From: an uncultured Archangium sp.
Lineage (GTDB): Bacteria; Myxococcota; Myxococcia; Myxococcales; Myxococcaceae
Length of the DNA: 6,502 bases
Assembly (NCBI GenBank): GCA_937875615.1
Contig: CALNBU010000330.1
Location: 1-6,502 of the forward strand
Direction: 5' to 3'
In this document: piece after piece, positions 1 through 6,471 of the stretch
Layout: each line of letters starts with the position of its first letter
Numbering within the stretch: position 1 is the stretch's first letter
Notes under the pieces: generated by a model
Database searches by the model: none
Told to the model about the DNA's origin: nothing
Seen by the model: only the letters and a program-made list of their open reading frames with translations
Made by a program: the position numbers and the translations under genes

Positions 1-3000
1 TGGTCACCCTGCCGCCCACGCCGCTCGAGACCCAGAAGTACTGGGCCATGGAGCGCACGCCCCGGGCGCCGCGCGCCCCGCTCACCACCTCCGCTTCGCA
101 TCACCTCCCCAAACAGAAGGGACCCGTCGCCATGGACAACCTCATCGCGCTCTTTCAGCAGCAGATGGCCCTCCTCCAGAGTCAGGCCGACATCGTCAAG
201 GCGCAGGCTTCGGCGCTGCAGGCCTTGGCCGGCGGAGACGTCACCGCGCTGACGCAGGTGACGCAGCAGGTGATGGTGCCCGCCGCCGGAGGCACCGCGA
301 TGGCCGCGCAGACGGCGATGATCTCCACGCCCGTCGTCGCTCGCCCGCCCGACTTCTCGAACCTCGTCGGAAAGAAGGGCACCGACCAGGTGCTGGGCGC
401 GCAGACGCCGGCGCCGGTGGCGCCCGCCGCGAAGAAGGAAGAGAAGGTCGACCTCCGCCCCGAGGTGCTGAGCACGGTGCTGGAGGCGGTGGCGCGCATC
501 TCCGCCTTCCCGCAGGCGACGCTGAAGCCGGAGCAGACGCTGGTGGGTGAGCTGGGCTTCGACTCGCTGATGCTGGTGGAGCTGGACCAGTCGGTGGGCA
601 AGGCCTGGCCGTCGCTGGGCGGACTCCCCCGGGAGCTCTTCAGCAAGACCACCACCACGCAGACCGTCGTCGACCACATCGTGCAGGCGCTCGAGGGCGG
701 CGTGGCGGCGAAGCCCGTCGAGGCCGCCGAGGTCGTTGTCCCCGTCGACAGCTACCAGCCGCAGGTGACGCCCGCGCCCCTGGCCAGCCTGTCGGAGACG
801 GTGTTGGCGCTCGAGGGGCCGCTGCTGGTGACGCGGGATACCCGCGGCCTCGCCGAGGCGCTGGTGACGAAGCTGCAGGCGCGCGGCGTGACGGCGCAGG
901 TGGGCGACGTCTCCACCGCCGGCGAGTTCTCCGGCATCATCAACCTGGTGAGCGACGCCGCCGACTACCGCGCGGCCTCCCGCTACGCGCTGGGGCTGGC
1001 GAAGAAGCTGGGCGCCGAGCAGGCGGAGCTGTTCGTCAGCCTCACCACCCTGGGCGGCGCCTTCGGCTTCGGTGACACCGCGCGTGAGGCGCTGGGTCAG
1101 GTGGGCGCGCTGGGCTTCACCAAGGCGCTCGCCGCCGAGTGGCCGGACGCGCTGGTGAAGGCCATCGACGTCGACGGGACGTTGAGCGTCGAGGCGGTCG
1201 CCGACCTGGTGGTGGCCGAGCTGCTCTCCGGTGACCGCACCGTGGAGGTGGGCTTCGGCCGGCAGGGGCGCGCGGCGGTGTCGCTGGCGCCGCGCAAGGG
1301 CGCCGCGGGCAAACCGCTGTCGGCCGACGCGGTGGTGGTCGTCACCGGCGGCGCGAAGGGCCTGGGCTTCAAGTTCGCCTCCGGGCTGGCCAGGAAGTAC
1401 GGCTGCACGCTGGCGCTCACCGGCCGCTCGGCCCCTGACGACGCGCTGAGGCAGGCGGTGGCGCAGGTGAAGGCCGCGGGCGCGAAGCAGGTCAGCTACC
1501 ACCCGATGAACGTGCGCGACGCGCAGTCGGTGCAGCAGGCCATCGAGGCCATCCGCGCGCAGCACGGCCGCGTCGACGTGGTGGTGCACAACGCCGGCCT
1601 GCTGGCCGACGCGCTGGTCGGGAAGAAGGACGTGGCCTCGCTCGACGCGGTGCTGGAGACCAAGGTGGGCGGCGCGCTGGCGCTGCTCGACGCGGCGAAG
1701 CCGTCGCTCTTCGTGGGCATCGGCTCGTGGGCCGGGCGCTTCGGCAACGCGGCGCAGACCGACTACTCGGCGGCCAACGAGATGCTGGCCCGGGTGAAGG
1801 GCGGCCAGCGCAGCGTCACCATCGACTTCCCGCCCTTCGAGACCTCGGAGATGGTGAAGAAGATTCCCGCCTTCAAGAAGGCCGAGCTCAAGGCCGACGG
1901 CGTCACCTTCCTGTCCGATGAAGAGGGCGTGGCCGCCTTCCTGGCCGCCTTCGAGGGTGGGCAGGGCGAGGTGCTGGTGGGCCGCAACCTGCCGGAGCGC
2001 ACGCTGCTCCACACCGCCACCTTCCCGGTGTCGCGGCTGAACCACGTGTACCTGAACGACCACACCATGGCGGGCCAGCGGGTGCTGCCCTTCGCGGCGG
2101 CGCTCGACCACGTGGCGGCGGCGGCGGTGGAGTCGGCCGGCGGCAACGCCCCCGGAGGCTTCACGCCCTTCGCGGTGACCGACTTCAAGCTGCAGCGCGC
2201 GGTGCTGGTGCCCGACACCATCTGGTTGGAGGCGGCGGTGAAGCAGCGCGTGCGCGCGGGCCGCGGCCTGCCGCTCGAGGTGGCGCTCAAGCAGGGCCAC
2301 GCCACCTCGTATGCGGGCACGGTGACGCTGGGCGCCGACACCTCGGTGGCGCCCACGCCGAAGCCCTACGCGCCCTCCGCGCAGCTGCCGATGTCGCTCA
2401 AGGACTTCTACGGCAACTTCACCTTCCACGGCCCGCGCCTGCAGGGCATCGTCAGCATCGACGCGCTCGGTGACGACGGCGTGAGCGGCACGGTGAAGGG
2501 CTGCCGCCCGGCCGACTGGGTGAAGGAGCCGCTGCGCCGCGAGTGGACGGTGGACCCGCTGGTGCTCGACGCCAGCTTCCAGCTCGCCGGTTACTGGGCG
2601 TGGGTGAAGCACCAGCGCGCGGGCTTCCCGGTGTCGCTGGGGCGCTTCGTGCAGCTCAAGCCCTTCGGGCTCCAGCCGCTCAAGGTGACGGCGTGGTTCG
2701 AAGCCCAGAACGAGGACGTCTTCACCGGCACCCTGGTGTGGCAGGACGCGCAGGGCGCGACGGTGGCGTACGTCACCGGGATGTCGGCGGAGTTCAAGAA
2801 GCGCGACCCGCAGTTCCAGGCGACGCAGGCGGCGGAGGGCGAGGAGGCCGCGCCCGCGCCGAGCATCGACGAGGCGTCGTGGAACCCGGCGAAGTTCCCC
2901 GAGTACGAGGAGCTGCGCGAGCGCATCGACATGGCGGCGGCCTTCGGCCTGCAGAACCCCTACTTCTCGGTGCACGAGGCCATCTGCGGCGACACCACGG

Positions 3001-4103
3001 TGGTGAACGGCAAGCAGATGCTCAACTTCTCCTCGTACAACTACGTGGGGAACTCCGGCGACCCGGTGGTGAGCCAGGCCGCGAAGGACGCCATCGAGCA
3101 GTACGGCACCTCGGTCTCCGCCAGCCGCGTGGCCTCCGGCGAGAAGCCGCTGACGCTGGAGCTGGAGCGGGCGCTGGCCGACTTCTTCGGCACCGAGGAC
3201 AGCATCGTGCTGGTGTCGGGTCACGCCACCAACGTCACCGTCATCGGTCACGTGGTGGGCGCGGGCGACCTGATTCTCCACGACGCGCTGGCGCACGACT
3301 CCATCATCCAGGGCGCGAAGTTGTCGGGCGCCAAGCGGCGCCCCTTCCCGCACAACGACTGGGAGGCGCTCGACCGGATGTTGACCAACCTGCGGCCGCA
3401 CTACCGCCGCGTGCTCATCGCCATCGAGGGCACCTACTCCATGGACGGCGACATCCCGGAGCTGCCGAAGTTCATCGAGGTGAAGAAGCGCCACAAGGCG
3501 CTGCTGCTGGTCGACGAGGCGCACTCCGCCGGTGTGGTGGGCCCCACCGGCCGCGGCGTGGGTGAGTACTTCGACGTCGACCGCTCCGAGGTCGACATGT
3601 GGATGGGCACGCTGAGCAAGTCCTTCGCGTCGTGCGGCGGCTACATCGCGGGCAGCAAGGCGCTGGTGGAGTACCTCAAGTACACCACGCCGGGCTTCGT
3701 GTACTCGGTGGGCATCCCGCCTCCGAACGCGGCGGCGGCGCTGGCGGCCACGCGGCAGATGCTCAAGCACCCCGAGCGCAGCAGGAAGGCCAAGGAGAAC
3801 GCGGCCTACTTCATCAAGCTGCTGCGCGAGCGCGGGCTGAACCCCGGCATGTCCAGGGACACCGCGGTGGTGCCGCTCATCGTCGGCAACTCGGTGCTGT
3901 GCCTGCAGCTGAGCGACTCGCTCAAGAAGCACGGCATCAACGTGCAGCCGATTCTGTACCCCGCGGTGGAGGAGGATCAGGCCCGCCTGCGCTTCTTCCT
4001 CTCGTCGCTCCACTCGCCCGAGCAGCTGCTCCACACCGCCAACGTGGCGAAGGAAGAGCTCGAGCGCCTCACCCGTGAACTCAACGGCGACGCCGTCGCC
4101 TGA
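1..4103 (+). CDS. PUFA-synthase-like type I PKS, 3' part: (AT tail)-ACP-KR-DH-alpha-oxoamine synthase
   Basis: This is a multidomain polyketide/fatty-acid synthase, truncated by the left edge. The frame is open from base 3, and the codons before the first ATG (48) read LPPTPLETQKYW. That resembles the conserved post-acyltransferase linker of type I PKSs, so the ATG is probably internal and KS-AT lies upstream. Residues below are numbered from that ATG (1351 aa). A Gln/Ala-rich, probably helical linker (29-60) is followed by one ACP (about 135-215), KR (about 250-650), DH (about 655-918), an acidic Ala/Pro linker (about 925-945) and a full-length PLP-dependent alpha-oxoamine synthase (about 950-1345). 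The KR-DH order after ACP matches PfaA-type PUFA synthases, which have tandem ACPs and no AOS. No thioesterase or enoylreductase is seen. The AOS probably releases the chain by condensing it with an amino acid, with loss of CO2, to give an alpha-amino ketone. The amino acid and chain length cannot be read from the sequence. Confidence 0.93.
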   Translation, partial: VTLPPTPLETQKYWAMERTPRAPRAPLTTSASHHLPKQKGPVAMDNLIALFQQQMALLQSQADIVKAQASALQALAGGDVTALTQVTQQVMVPAAGGTAMAAQTAMISTPVVARPPDFSNLVGKKGTDQVLGAQTPAPVAPAAKKEEKVDLRPEVLSTVLEAVARISAFPQATLKPEQTLVGELGFDSLMLVELDQSVGKAWPSLGGLPRELFSKTTTTQTVVDHIVQALEGGVAAKPVEAAEVVVPVDSYQPQVTPAPLASLSETVLALEGPLLVTRDTRGLAEALVTKLQARGVTAQVGDVSTAGEFSGIINLVSDAADYRAASRYALGLAKKLGAEQAELFVSLTTLGGAFGFGDTAREALGQVGALGFTKALAAEWPDALVKAIDVDGTLSVEAVADLVVAELLSGDRTVEVGFGRQGRAAVSLAPRKGAAGKPLSADAVVVVTGGAKGLGFKFASGLARKYGCTLALTGRSAPDDALRQAVAQVKAAGAKQVSYHPMNVRDAQSVQQAIEAIRAQHGRVDVVVHNAGLLADALVGKKDVASLDAVLETKVGGALALLDAAKPSLFVGIGSWAGRFGNAAQTDYSAANEMLARVKGGQRSVTIDFPPFETSEMVKKIPAFKKAELKADGVTFLSDEEGVAAFLAAFEGGQGEVLVGRNLPERTLLHTATFPVSRLNHVYLNDHTMAGQRVLPFAAALDHVAAAAVESAGGNAPGGFTPFAVTDFKLQRAVLVPDTIWLEAAVKQRVRAGRGLPLEVALKQGHATSYAGTVTLGADTSVAPTPKPYAPSAQLPMSLKDFYGNFTFHGPRLQGIVSIDALGDDGVSGTVKGCRPADWVKEPLRREWTVDPLVLDASFQLAGYWAWVKHQRAGFPVSLGRFVQLKPFGLQPLKVTAWFEAQNEDVFTGTLVWQDAQGATVAYVTGMSAEFKKRDPQFQATQAAEGEEAAPAPSIDEASWNPAKFPEYEELRERIDMAAAFGLQNPYFSVHEAICGDTTVVNGKQMLNFSSYNYVGNSGDPVVSQAAKDAIEQYGTSVSASRVASGEKPLTLELERALADFFGTEDSIVLVSGHATNVTVIGHVVGAGDLILHDALAHDSIIQGAKLSGAKRRPFPHNDWEALDRMLTNLRPHYRRVLIAIEGTYSMDGDIPELPKFIEVKKRHKALLLVDEAHSAGVVGPTGRGVGEYFDVDRSEVDMWMGTLSKSFASCGGYIAGSKALVEYLKYTTPGFVYSVGIPPPNAAAALAATRQMLKHPERSRKAKENAAYFIKLLRERGLNPGMSRDTAVVPLIVGNSVLCLQLSDSLKKHGINVQPILYPAVEEDQARLRFFLSSLHSPEQLLHTANVAKEELERLTRELNGDAVA
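450..692 (+). other. Acyl carrier protein domain of the PKS
   Basis: This domain carries the growing chain on a phosphopantetheine arm. The attachment motif is LGFDSLMLVEL, with Ser173 (bases 564-566) as the expected attachment residue. It lies in the usual place at the start of helix II, after a helix I region around LSTVLEAVARISAF. Only one ACP is present in this window, whereas PfaA proteins carry several in tandem. It sits directly before the KR. Confidence 0.92.
795..1997 (+). other. Ketoreductase domain of the PKS
   Basis: This domain reduces the beta-keto group with NADPH. A degenerate structural half (about 250-420) precedes the catalytic Rossmann half. The dinucleotide-binding loop is TGGAKGLG (433-440). 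Active-site candidates are Lys539 (ETKVGG), Ser560 (GIGSWAGRFG), Tyr573 and Asn577 (TDYSAANEM), so the set looks intact. The AGLLAD segment keeps the Asp (521) that matches the last Asp of the LDD signature of B-type ketoreductases. This suggests, weakly, a D-hydroxyl product suited to dehydration. Confidence 0.9.
2010..2801 (+). other. Dehydratase (double hotdog) domain of the PKS
   Basis: This domain removes water from the beta-hydroxyacyl chain. The first hotdog has the HxxxGxxxxP motif (His672, Gly676, Pro681 in DHTMAGQRVLP). The second has the partner motif DxxxQ (Asp841, Gln845 in VLDASFQLAGYW). Both catalytic residues, His and Asp, are present, so it is probably active. No enoylreductase follows, so double bonds would remain unless a trans-acting reductase exists elsewhere. 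Confidence 0.85.
2895..4082 (+). other. C-terminal alpha-oxoamine synthase (BioF/SPT-like, PLP-dependent) domain
   Basis: This is a complete fold-type I PLP domain of the family of 8-amino-7-oxononanoate synthase, serine palmitoyltransferase, 2-amino-3-ketobutyrate CoA ligase and 5-aminolevulinate synthase. Visible landmarks are NFSSYNYVG near the N-terminus, SGHATN (1057-1062), the ring-stacking His1083 (DALAHDS), Asp1156 and His1159 (VDEAHSAG) and the Schiff-base Lys1191 (GTLSKSFASCGGY). At about 400 residues it has the length of a free-standing enzyme. It would condense the ACP-bound acyl thioester with an amino acid. Its position at the end of the polypeptide makes it the likely chain-release domain. 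Confidence 0.93.
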
Positions 4104-4119
4104 AGAAGTCCCGCCTCCC

Positions 4120-4124
4120 AGGAA
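4120..4124 (+). promoter_or_regulatory. Ribosome binding site of the methyltransferase gene
   Basis: AGGAA lies eight bases before ATG 4133, in the 29-base gap after the PKS stop codon. It fixes the methyltransferase start. The gap has no room for an obvious promoter or terminator, which supports co-transcription with the PKS gene. Confidence 0.65.
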
Positions 4125-4132
4125 CGAAACCC

Positions 4133-5011
4133 ATGACCTCGACCCAAGACGAAGTTGAAATCGGCTACGACATCTCCAACGAGTTCTTCCGGCTCTGGCT
4201 GGACGAGCGCATGCACTACACCAGCGCCGTCTTCGACGAGCAGCACACCACGCTGGAGCAGGCGCAGCGCAACAAGAGCCGCTGGCTCGCCGACTTCGCC
4301 GAGGTGAAGCCGGAGTCGCTGGTGCTGGACATCGGCTGCGGCTGGGGCGCCAACCTCGAGTACCTGGCGCTGGAGCGCAAGGTGCAGCGGGCCCACGGCA
4401 TCACGCTGTCGCGCGCGCAGGCCGACGAGATTACGGCCCGCAAGCTCCCGGGCGTCACCATGTGGGTCGCCGACTACAAGGACTTCGTGCCGCCCGAGAA
4501 GTACGACGCGCTGGTCTCCATCGAGATGATCGACCACCTCGTCTCGCCGGCGCAGCAGCAGGAGGGCCTCGCGATTCCCATCTACCGCGAGTACTTCAAC
4601 AAGACCGCGAAGTGGGTGAAGCCCGGCGCGTGCTTCGGCTTCCAGGCGATTCTGCGCGACCGCGTGCCGCGCACGCGGAAGGACCTCGAGGACCTCAAGT
4701 TCACCGCCGACGTCATCTTCCCCGGCGGGCTGAACCCGCGCCTGGAGGAGCTGGTGGCCGCGGCCGGGCAGAGCTGGGAGATCGTGCAGCTCAACACCCG
4801 CCGCGAGGACTACGGCAAGACCACCGCCGAGTGGCTCCGCCGCTTCCGCCTGAACAAGGACAAGATCATGGCCTCGGGCTGGGGCACGAAGGTGATGAGC
4901 AACGGCGAGACGGTGTGGACCAACTACGACCGCTACCTCTCGACGTGCGTGAAGGCCTTCGCCAACCACTGGTCGAGCGACGTGCAGATGAAGCTGCGCC
5001 TGAAGGACTGA
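4133..5011 (+). CDS. CFA/mycolic-acid-synthase-family SAM-dependent methyltransferase
   Basis: This 292-residue protein matches the cyclopropane-fatty-acyl-phospholipid synthase/mycolic acid synthase family in layout. An N-terminal YDISNEFFRLWLDERMHYTSAVF segment corresponds to the family's YDxSNxFFxLWLDxxMxYSCAYF (the run here is residues 12-34). The SAM-binding motif I is VLDIGCGWG (64-72), followed by HGITLS (88-93), SIEMIDH (129-135), IFPGG (195-199) and a C-terminal DYGKTTAEWLRRF. Positions that bind bicarbonate in cyclopropane synthases appear changed: Ser31 for Cys, Asp134 for Glu and Gln171 for His. This points to simple methylation rather than cyclopropanation, though I aligned it by eye. 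It follows the PKS by 29 bases and precedes a strong terminator, so it probably modifies the PKS product or an intermediate. Whether it methylates C, N or a double bond is not visible. It has no signal peptide or membrane segment and is likely cytoplasmic. Confidence 0.92.
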   Translation: MTSTQDEVEIGYDISNEFFRLWLDERMHYTSAVFDEQHTTLEQAQRNKSRWLADFAEVKPESLVLDIGCGWGANLEYLALERKVQRAHGITLSRAQADEITARKLPGVTMWVADYKDFVPPEKYDALVSIEMIDHLVSPAQQQEGLAIPIYREYFNKTAKWVKPGACFGFQAILRDRVPRTRKDLEDLKFTADVIFPGGLNPRLEELVAAAGQSWEIVQLNTRREDYGKTTAEWLRRFRLNKDKIMASGWGTKVMSNGETVWTNYDRYLSTCVKAFANHWSSDVQMKLRLKD

Positions 5012-5032
5012 CGCGGGCCGCTCCGACGTCTC

Positions 5033-5079
5033 ACGGCCGTGCTGGCACTCCGATGCCGGCGCGGCCGTTTCTTTTCTCT
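5033..5079 (+). terminator. Strong intrinsic terminator of the PKS-methyltransferase operon
   Basis: A near-perfect hairpin has a 15-base-pair stem. The left arm is 5033-5047, the loop is CTCCGA (5048-5053) and the right arm is 5054-5068. Two of the pairs are G-U wobbles and the rest are Watson-Crick. It is followed by the T-rich run TTTCTTTTCTCT (5068-5079). It starts 22 bases after the methyltransferase stop, so it ends this operon. The T-run overlaps the last codon of the opposing HxlR gene. In the minus direction the hairpin is not followed by a T-run, so it is a weak candidate terminator for that gene. Confidence 0.88.
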
Positions 5080-5452
5080 ACCCGGACCTGGTCGCGCCGC
5101 GGTCGTAGCGCTGTTGCGCCCGCTCGAGCTGCAGCCGGTGCCGGGTGGCCCACCGGCCCAGGGCCTCGACGGGCTCCCGCAGGGAGTGGCCCAGCGCGGT
5201 CAGCTCGTAGTCGACGCGCGGAGGTCGCGTCGGGGTCACCGTGCGCGACACCAGCCCGTCGCGCTCCAGGCTGCGCAGGCTCCGCGTCAGCATCCGCTGC
5301 GAGACCCCGTGCACCGCGCGCTTGAGTTCAGAGAAGCGCAGCGGACCTTCGCGCAGCGCGATGACGATGAGCATGCTCCAGGTGTCGCCCACGCGGCCCA
5401 GGACCGCGCGGGCCGGGTTGCAGGCCTCTACCAGGGCTCGTCGGGAACTCAT
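5078..5452 (-). CDS. HxlR-family winged-helix transcriptional regulator
   Basis: With the start chosen here this is a 124-residue HxlR-type regulator, a common length for the family. Signatures in order are Cys11 (EACNPARAVLGRVGDTWSML), the helix-turn-helix region RFSELKRAVHGVSQRMLTRSLRSLERDGLV (about 39-68), the wing PPRVDYELTALG (78-89) and the C-terminal LGRWA dimerisation helix. Several family members (YodB, HypR type) sense quinones or other electrophiles through an N-terminal cysteine, and Cys11 sits at the matching place. The gene faces the pirin gene across a short shared region, so it probably controls that gene and itself. An in-frame upstream ATG (5503) would add 17 residues. It has AAGGAGG (5507-5513) only three bases upstream, or a better nine bases before a GTG at 5497. 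I prefer the shorter form because it begins just before the conserved block, but this is not settled. Confidence 0.92.
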   Translation of the reverse strand: MSSRRALVEACNPARAVLGRVGDTWSMLIVIALREGPLRFSELKRAVHGVSQRMLTRSLRSLERDGLVSRTVTPTRPPRVDYELTALGHSLREPVEALGRWATRHRLQLERAQQRYDRGATRSG

Positions 5453-5469
5453 GGTTACCGATGTATACC
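5453..5469. promoter_or_regulatory. Possible HxlR operator
   Basis: GGTTACCGATGTATACC lies directly before the preferred HxlR start, in the region between the divergent regulator and pirin genes. It holds two small palindromic units, GGT-T-ACC and GTATAC. The string TACC is repeated ten bases apart, about one helical turn, which would suit a dimeric winged-helix protein. The full 17 bases form only a partial dyad with GGT/ACC ends. If the regulator starts further upstream, this stretch is inside its coding sequence instead. Confidence 0.3.
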
Positions 5470-5546
5470 ACCCGCGCCCCGCGCCGCAGGCGGGCACACG
5501 CATGTGCCTCCTTGTGGGGTGGCGTCGCGGTCATTACCTCTCTGCC

Positions 5547-6467
5547 ATGTCCATCACCCGCCGGGAGCTTCTGGTGTCGACGACCGCCGCGGCGGTGGGA
5601 GGTCCACCTCGGGAGCCCGCCATGTCCATCGAACGTACGTTGAGCCGTGTCCACACCCTGCCGGCGCCCGCGCCGGGCCAGTTCGGCCCCGACCACCGGG
5701 TCATCGAGGTCATCCGCCAGGGTGACTGGGCCGCCGCCGACCCGTTCATCCTCTTGATGGATGACCGCATCAAGGGCCGGTTCCAGGGCGGCGCGCACCC
5801 GCACACCGGCATGGAGACCGTCAGCTTCCTGGTGGAGGGCTCCATCGGTCGGGAGAGCGGCCCCGGAACCCTGAAGCCCGGTGACGTGGAGTGGACCACC
5901 ACCGGCAAGGGCATCATCCACGGCGGAGGGGTGGGCGCGGGCGCGCTCGACTTCCGCCTGCTGCAGCTGTGGGTGACGTTGCCGAAGCACGAGCGCTGGG
6001 CGGAGCCCGACCACCAGCTCGTTCCCCGGCGCGAGGCGCTGGTGCGCGAGGAGGGCGGCGCCACGTTGCGGCTCTACAGCGGCACGTCGGGCCCGCTGAC
6101 CTCGCCCACCCGGAACCACGTCCCGGTGACGGTGGCCGACGTCTCGCTCCCGCCCGGCGCCCGCCTCACCACCGACGCGCCGCTGACGCACAATGGCTTC
6201 TTCTACCCGCTCGAGGGCGCGCTGCAGGTGGGCGGCGTGGCGCTGCGCACGGGGCAGGTGGGCTGGCTGGACCAGCCGTCCGCGACGCAGGGCGACGGCA
6301 CCATCGAGCTGGTCAACGACGGTGAAGCCGCCGCGCGGGTGTTGTTCTACGCCGGCGCGCGCCAGCGCATTCCGCTCGTCACCTACGGGCCCTTCGTGGG
6401 TGACACGCCGGAGGACCTCGAGCGGGCGTTCCGCGACTACCGCGCCGGGTTGTTCCGGGAATACTGA
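5547..6467 (+). CDS. Pirin-family bicupin protein with altered metal site
   Basis: This is a 306-residue pirin-family protein, or 281 residues from the internal ATG at 5622. The N-terminal cupin has the pirin pattern: AHPHTGMETVSFLVEGS, then LKPGDVEWTTTGKGIIHGGG. Likely metal ligands are His84, His86 and His125 (numbered from ATG 5547). The family's usual glutamate two residues after the third His is Gly127 here. The C-terminal cupin (PVTVADVSLPPGA to GQVGWLDQP) and a pirin-like end (GPFVGDTPEDLERAFRDYRAG) are complete. The longer start adds SITRRELLVSTTAAAVGG, which looks like a twin-arginine export leader, but no ribosome site precedes it. The ATG at 5622 has GGGAG six bases upstream and gives the usual family length. 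Pirins include quercetin dioxygenases and redox-responsive proteins, and the substrate here is unknown. The divergent HxlR gene suggests induction by electrophile or quinone stress. Confidence 0.9.
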   Translation: MSITRRELLVSTTAAAVGGPPREPAMSIERTLSRVHTLPAPAPGQFGPDHRVIEVIRQGDWAAADPFILLMDDRIKGRFQGGAHPHTGMETVSFLVEGSIGRESGPGTLKPGDVEWTTTGKGIIHGGGVGAGALDFRLLQLWVTLPKHERWAEPDHQLVPRREALVREEGGATLRLYSGTSGPLTSPTRNHVPVTVADVSLPPGARLTTDAPLTHNGFFYPLEGALQVGGVALRTGQVGWLDQPSATQGDGTIELVNDGEAAARVLFYAGARQRIPLVTYGPFVGDTPEDLERAFRDYRAGLFREY

Positions 6468-6471
6468 CGCC

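Noticed and set aside
2543..3565. A 340-residue plus-strand frame inside the AOS region
   Set aside because: It lies out of frame with the AOS domain, and its product is an Arg/Gly/Ala-rich string without motifs. The overlapping frame carries all the PLP-enzyme landmarks.
3977..4969. A 330-residue open frame on the minus strand across the methyltransferase gene
   Set aside because: It is antisense to a gene with clear family motifs. Its translation is low-complexity Arg/Leu/Val/Ala/Gly/His sequence with no recognisable domain, as expected of shadow frames in GC-rich DNA.
5241..5546. Extension of the pirin frame upstream to an ATG at 5241
   Set aside because: The added 102 residues are antisense to the HxlR coding sequence and carry no pirin similarity. 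The pirin family start lies at 5547 or 5622.
5594..5610. Short inverted repeats GGTGG-gaggt-CCACC and GAGGT-CC-ACCTC near the pirin start
   Set aside because: The stems are only five base pairs, of a kind expected by chance in GC-rich DNA, and no T-run or known operator pattern is present.
5328..6191. A 287-residue minus-strand frame across the pirin gene and the regulator
   Set aside because: It overlaps two genes with strong family signatures, and its translation has no recognisable domain.
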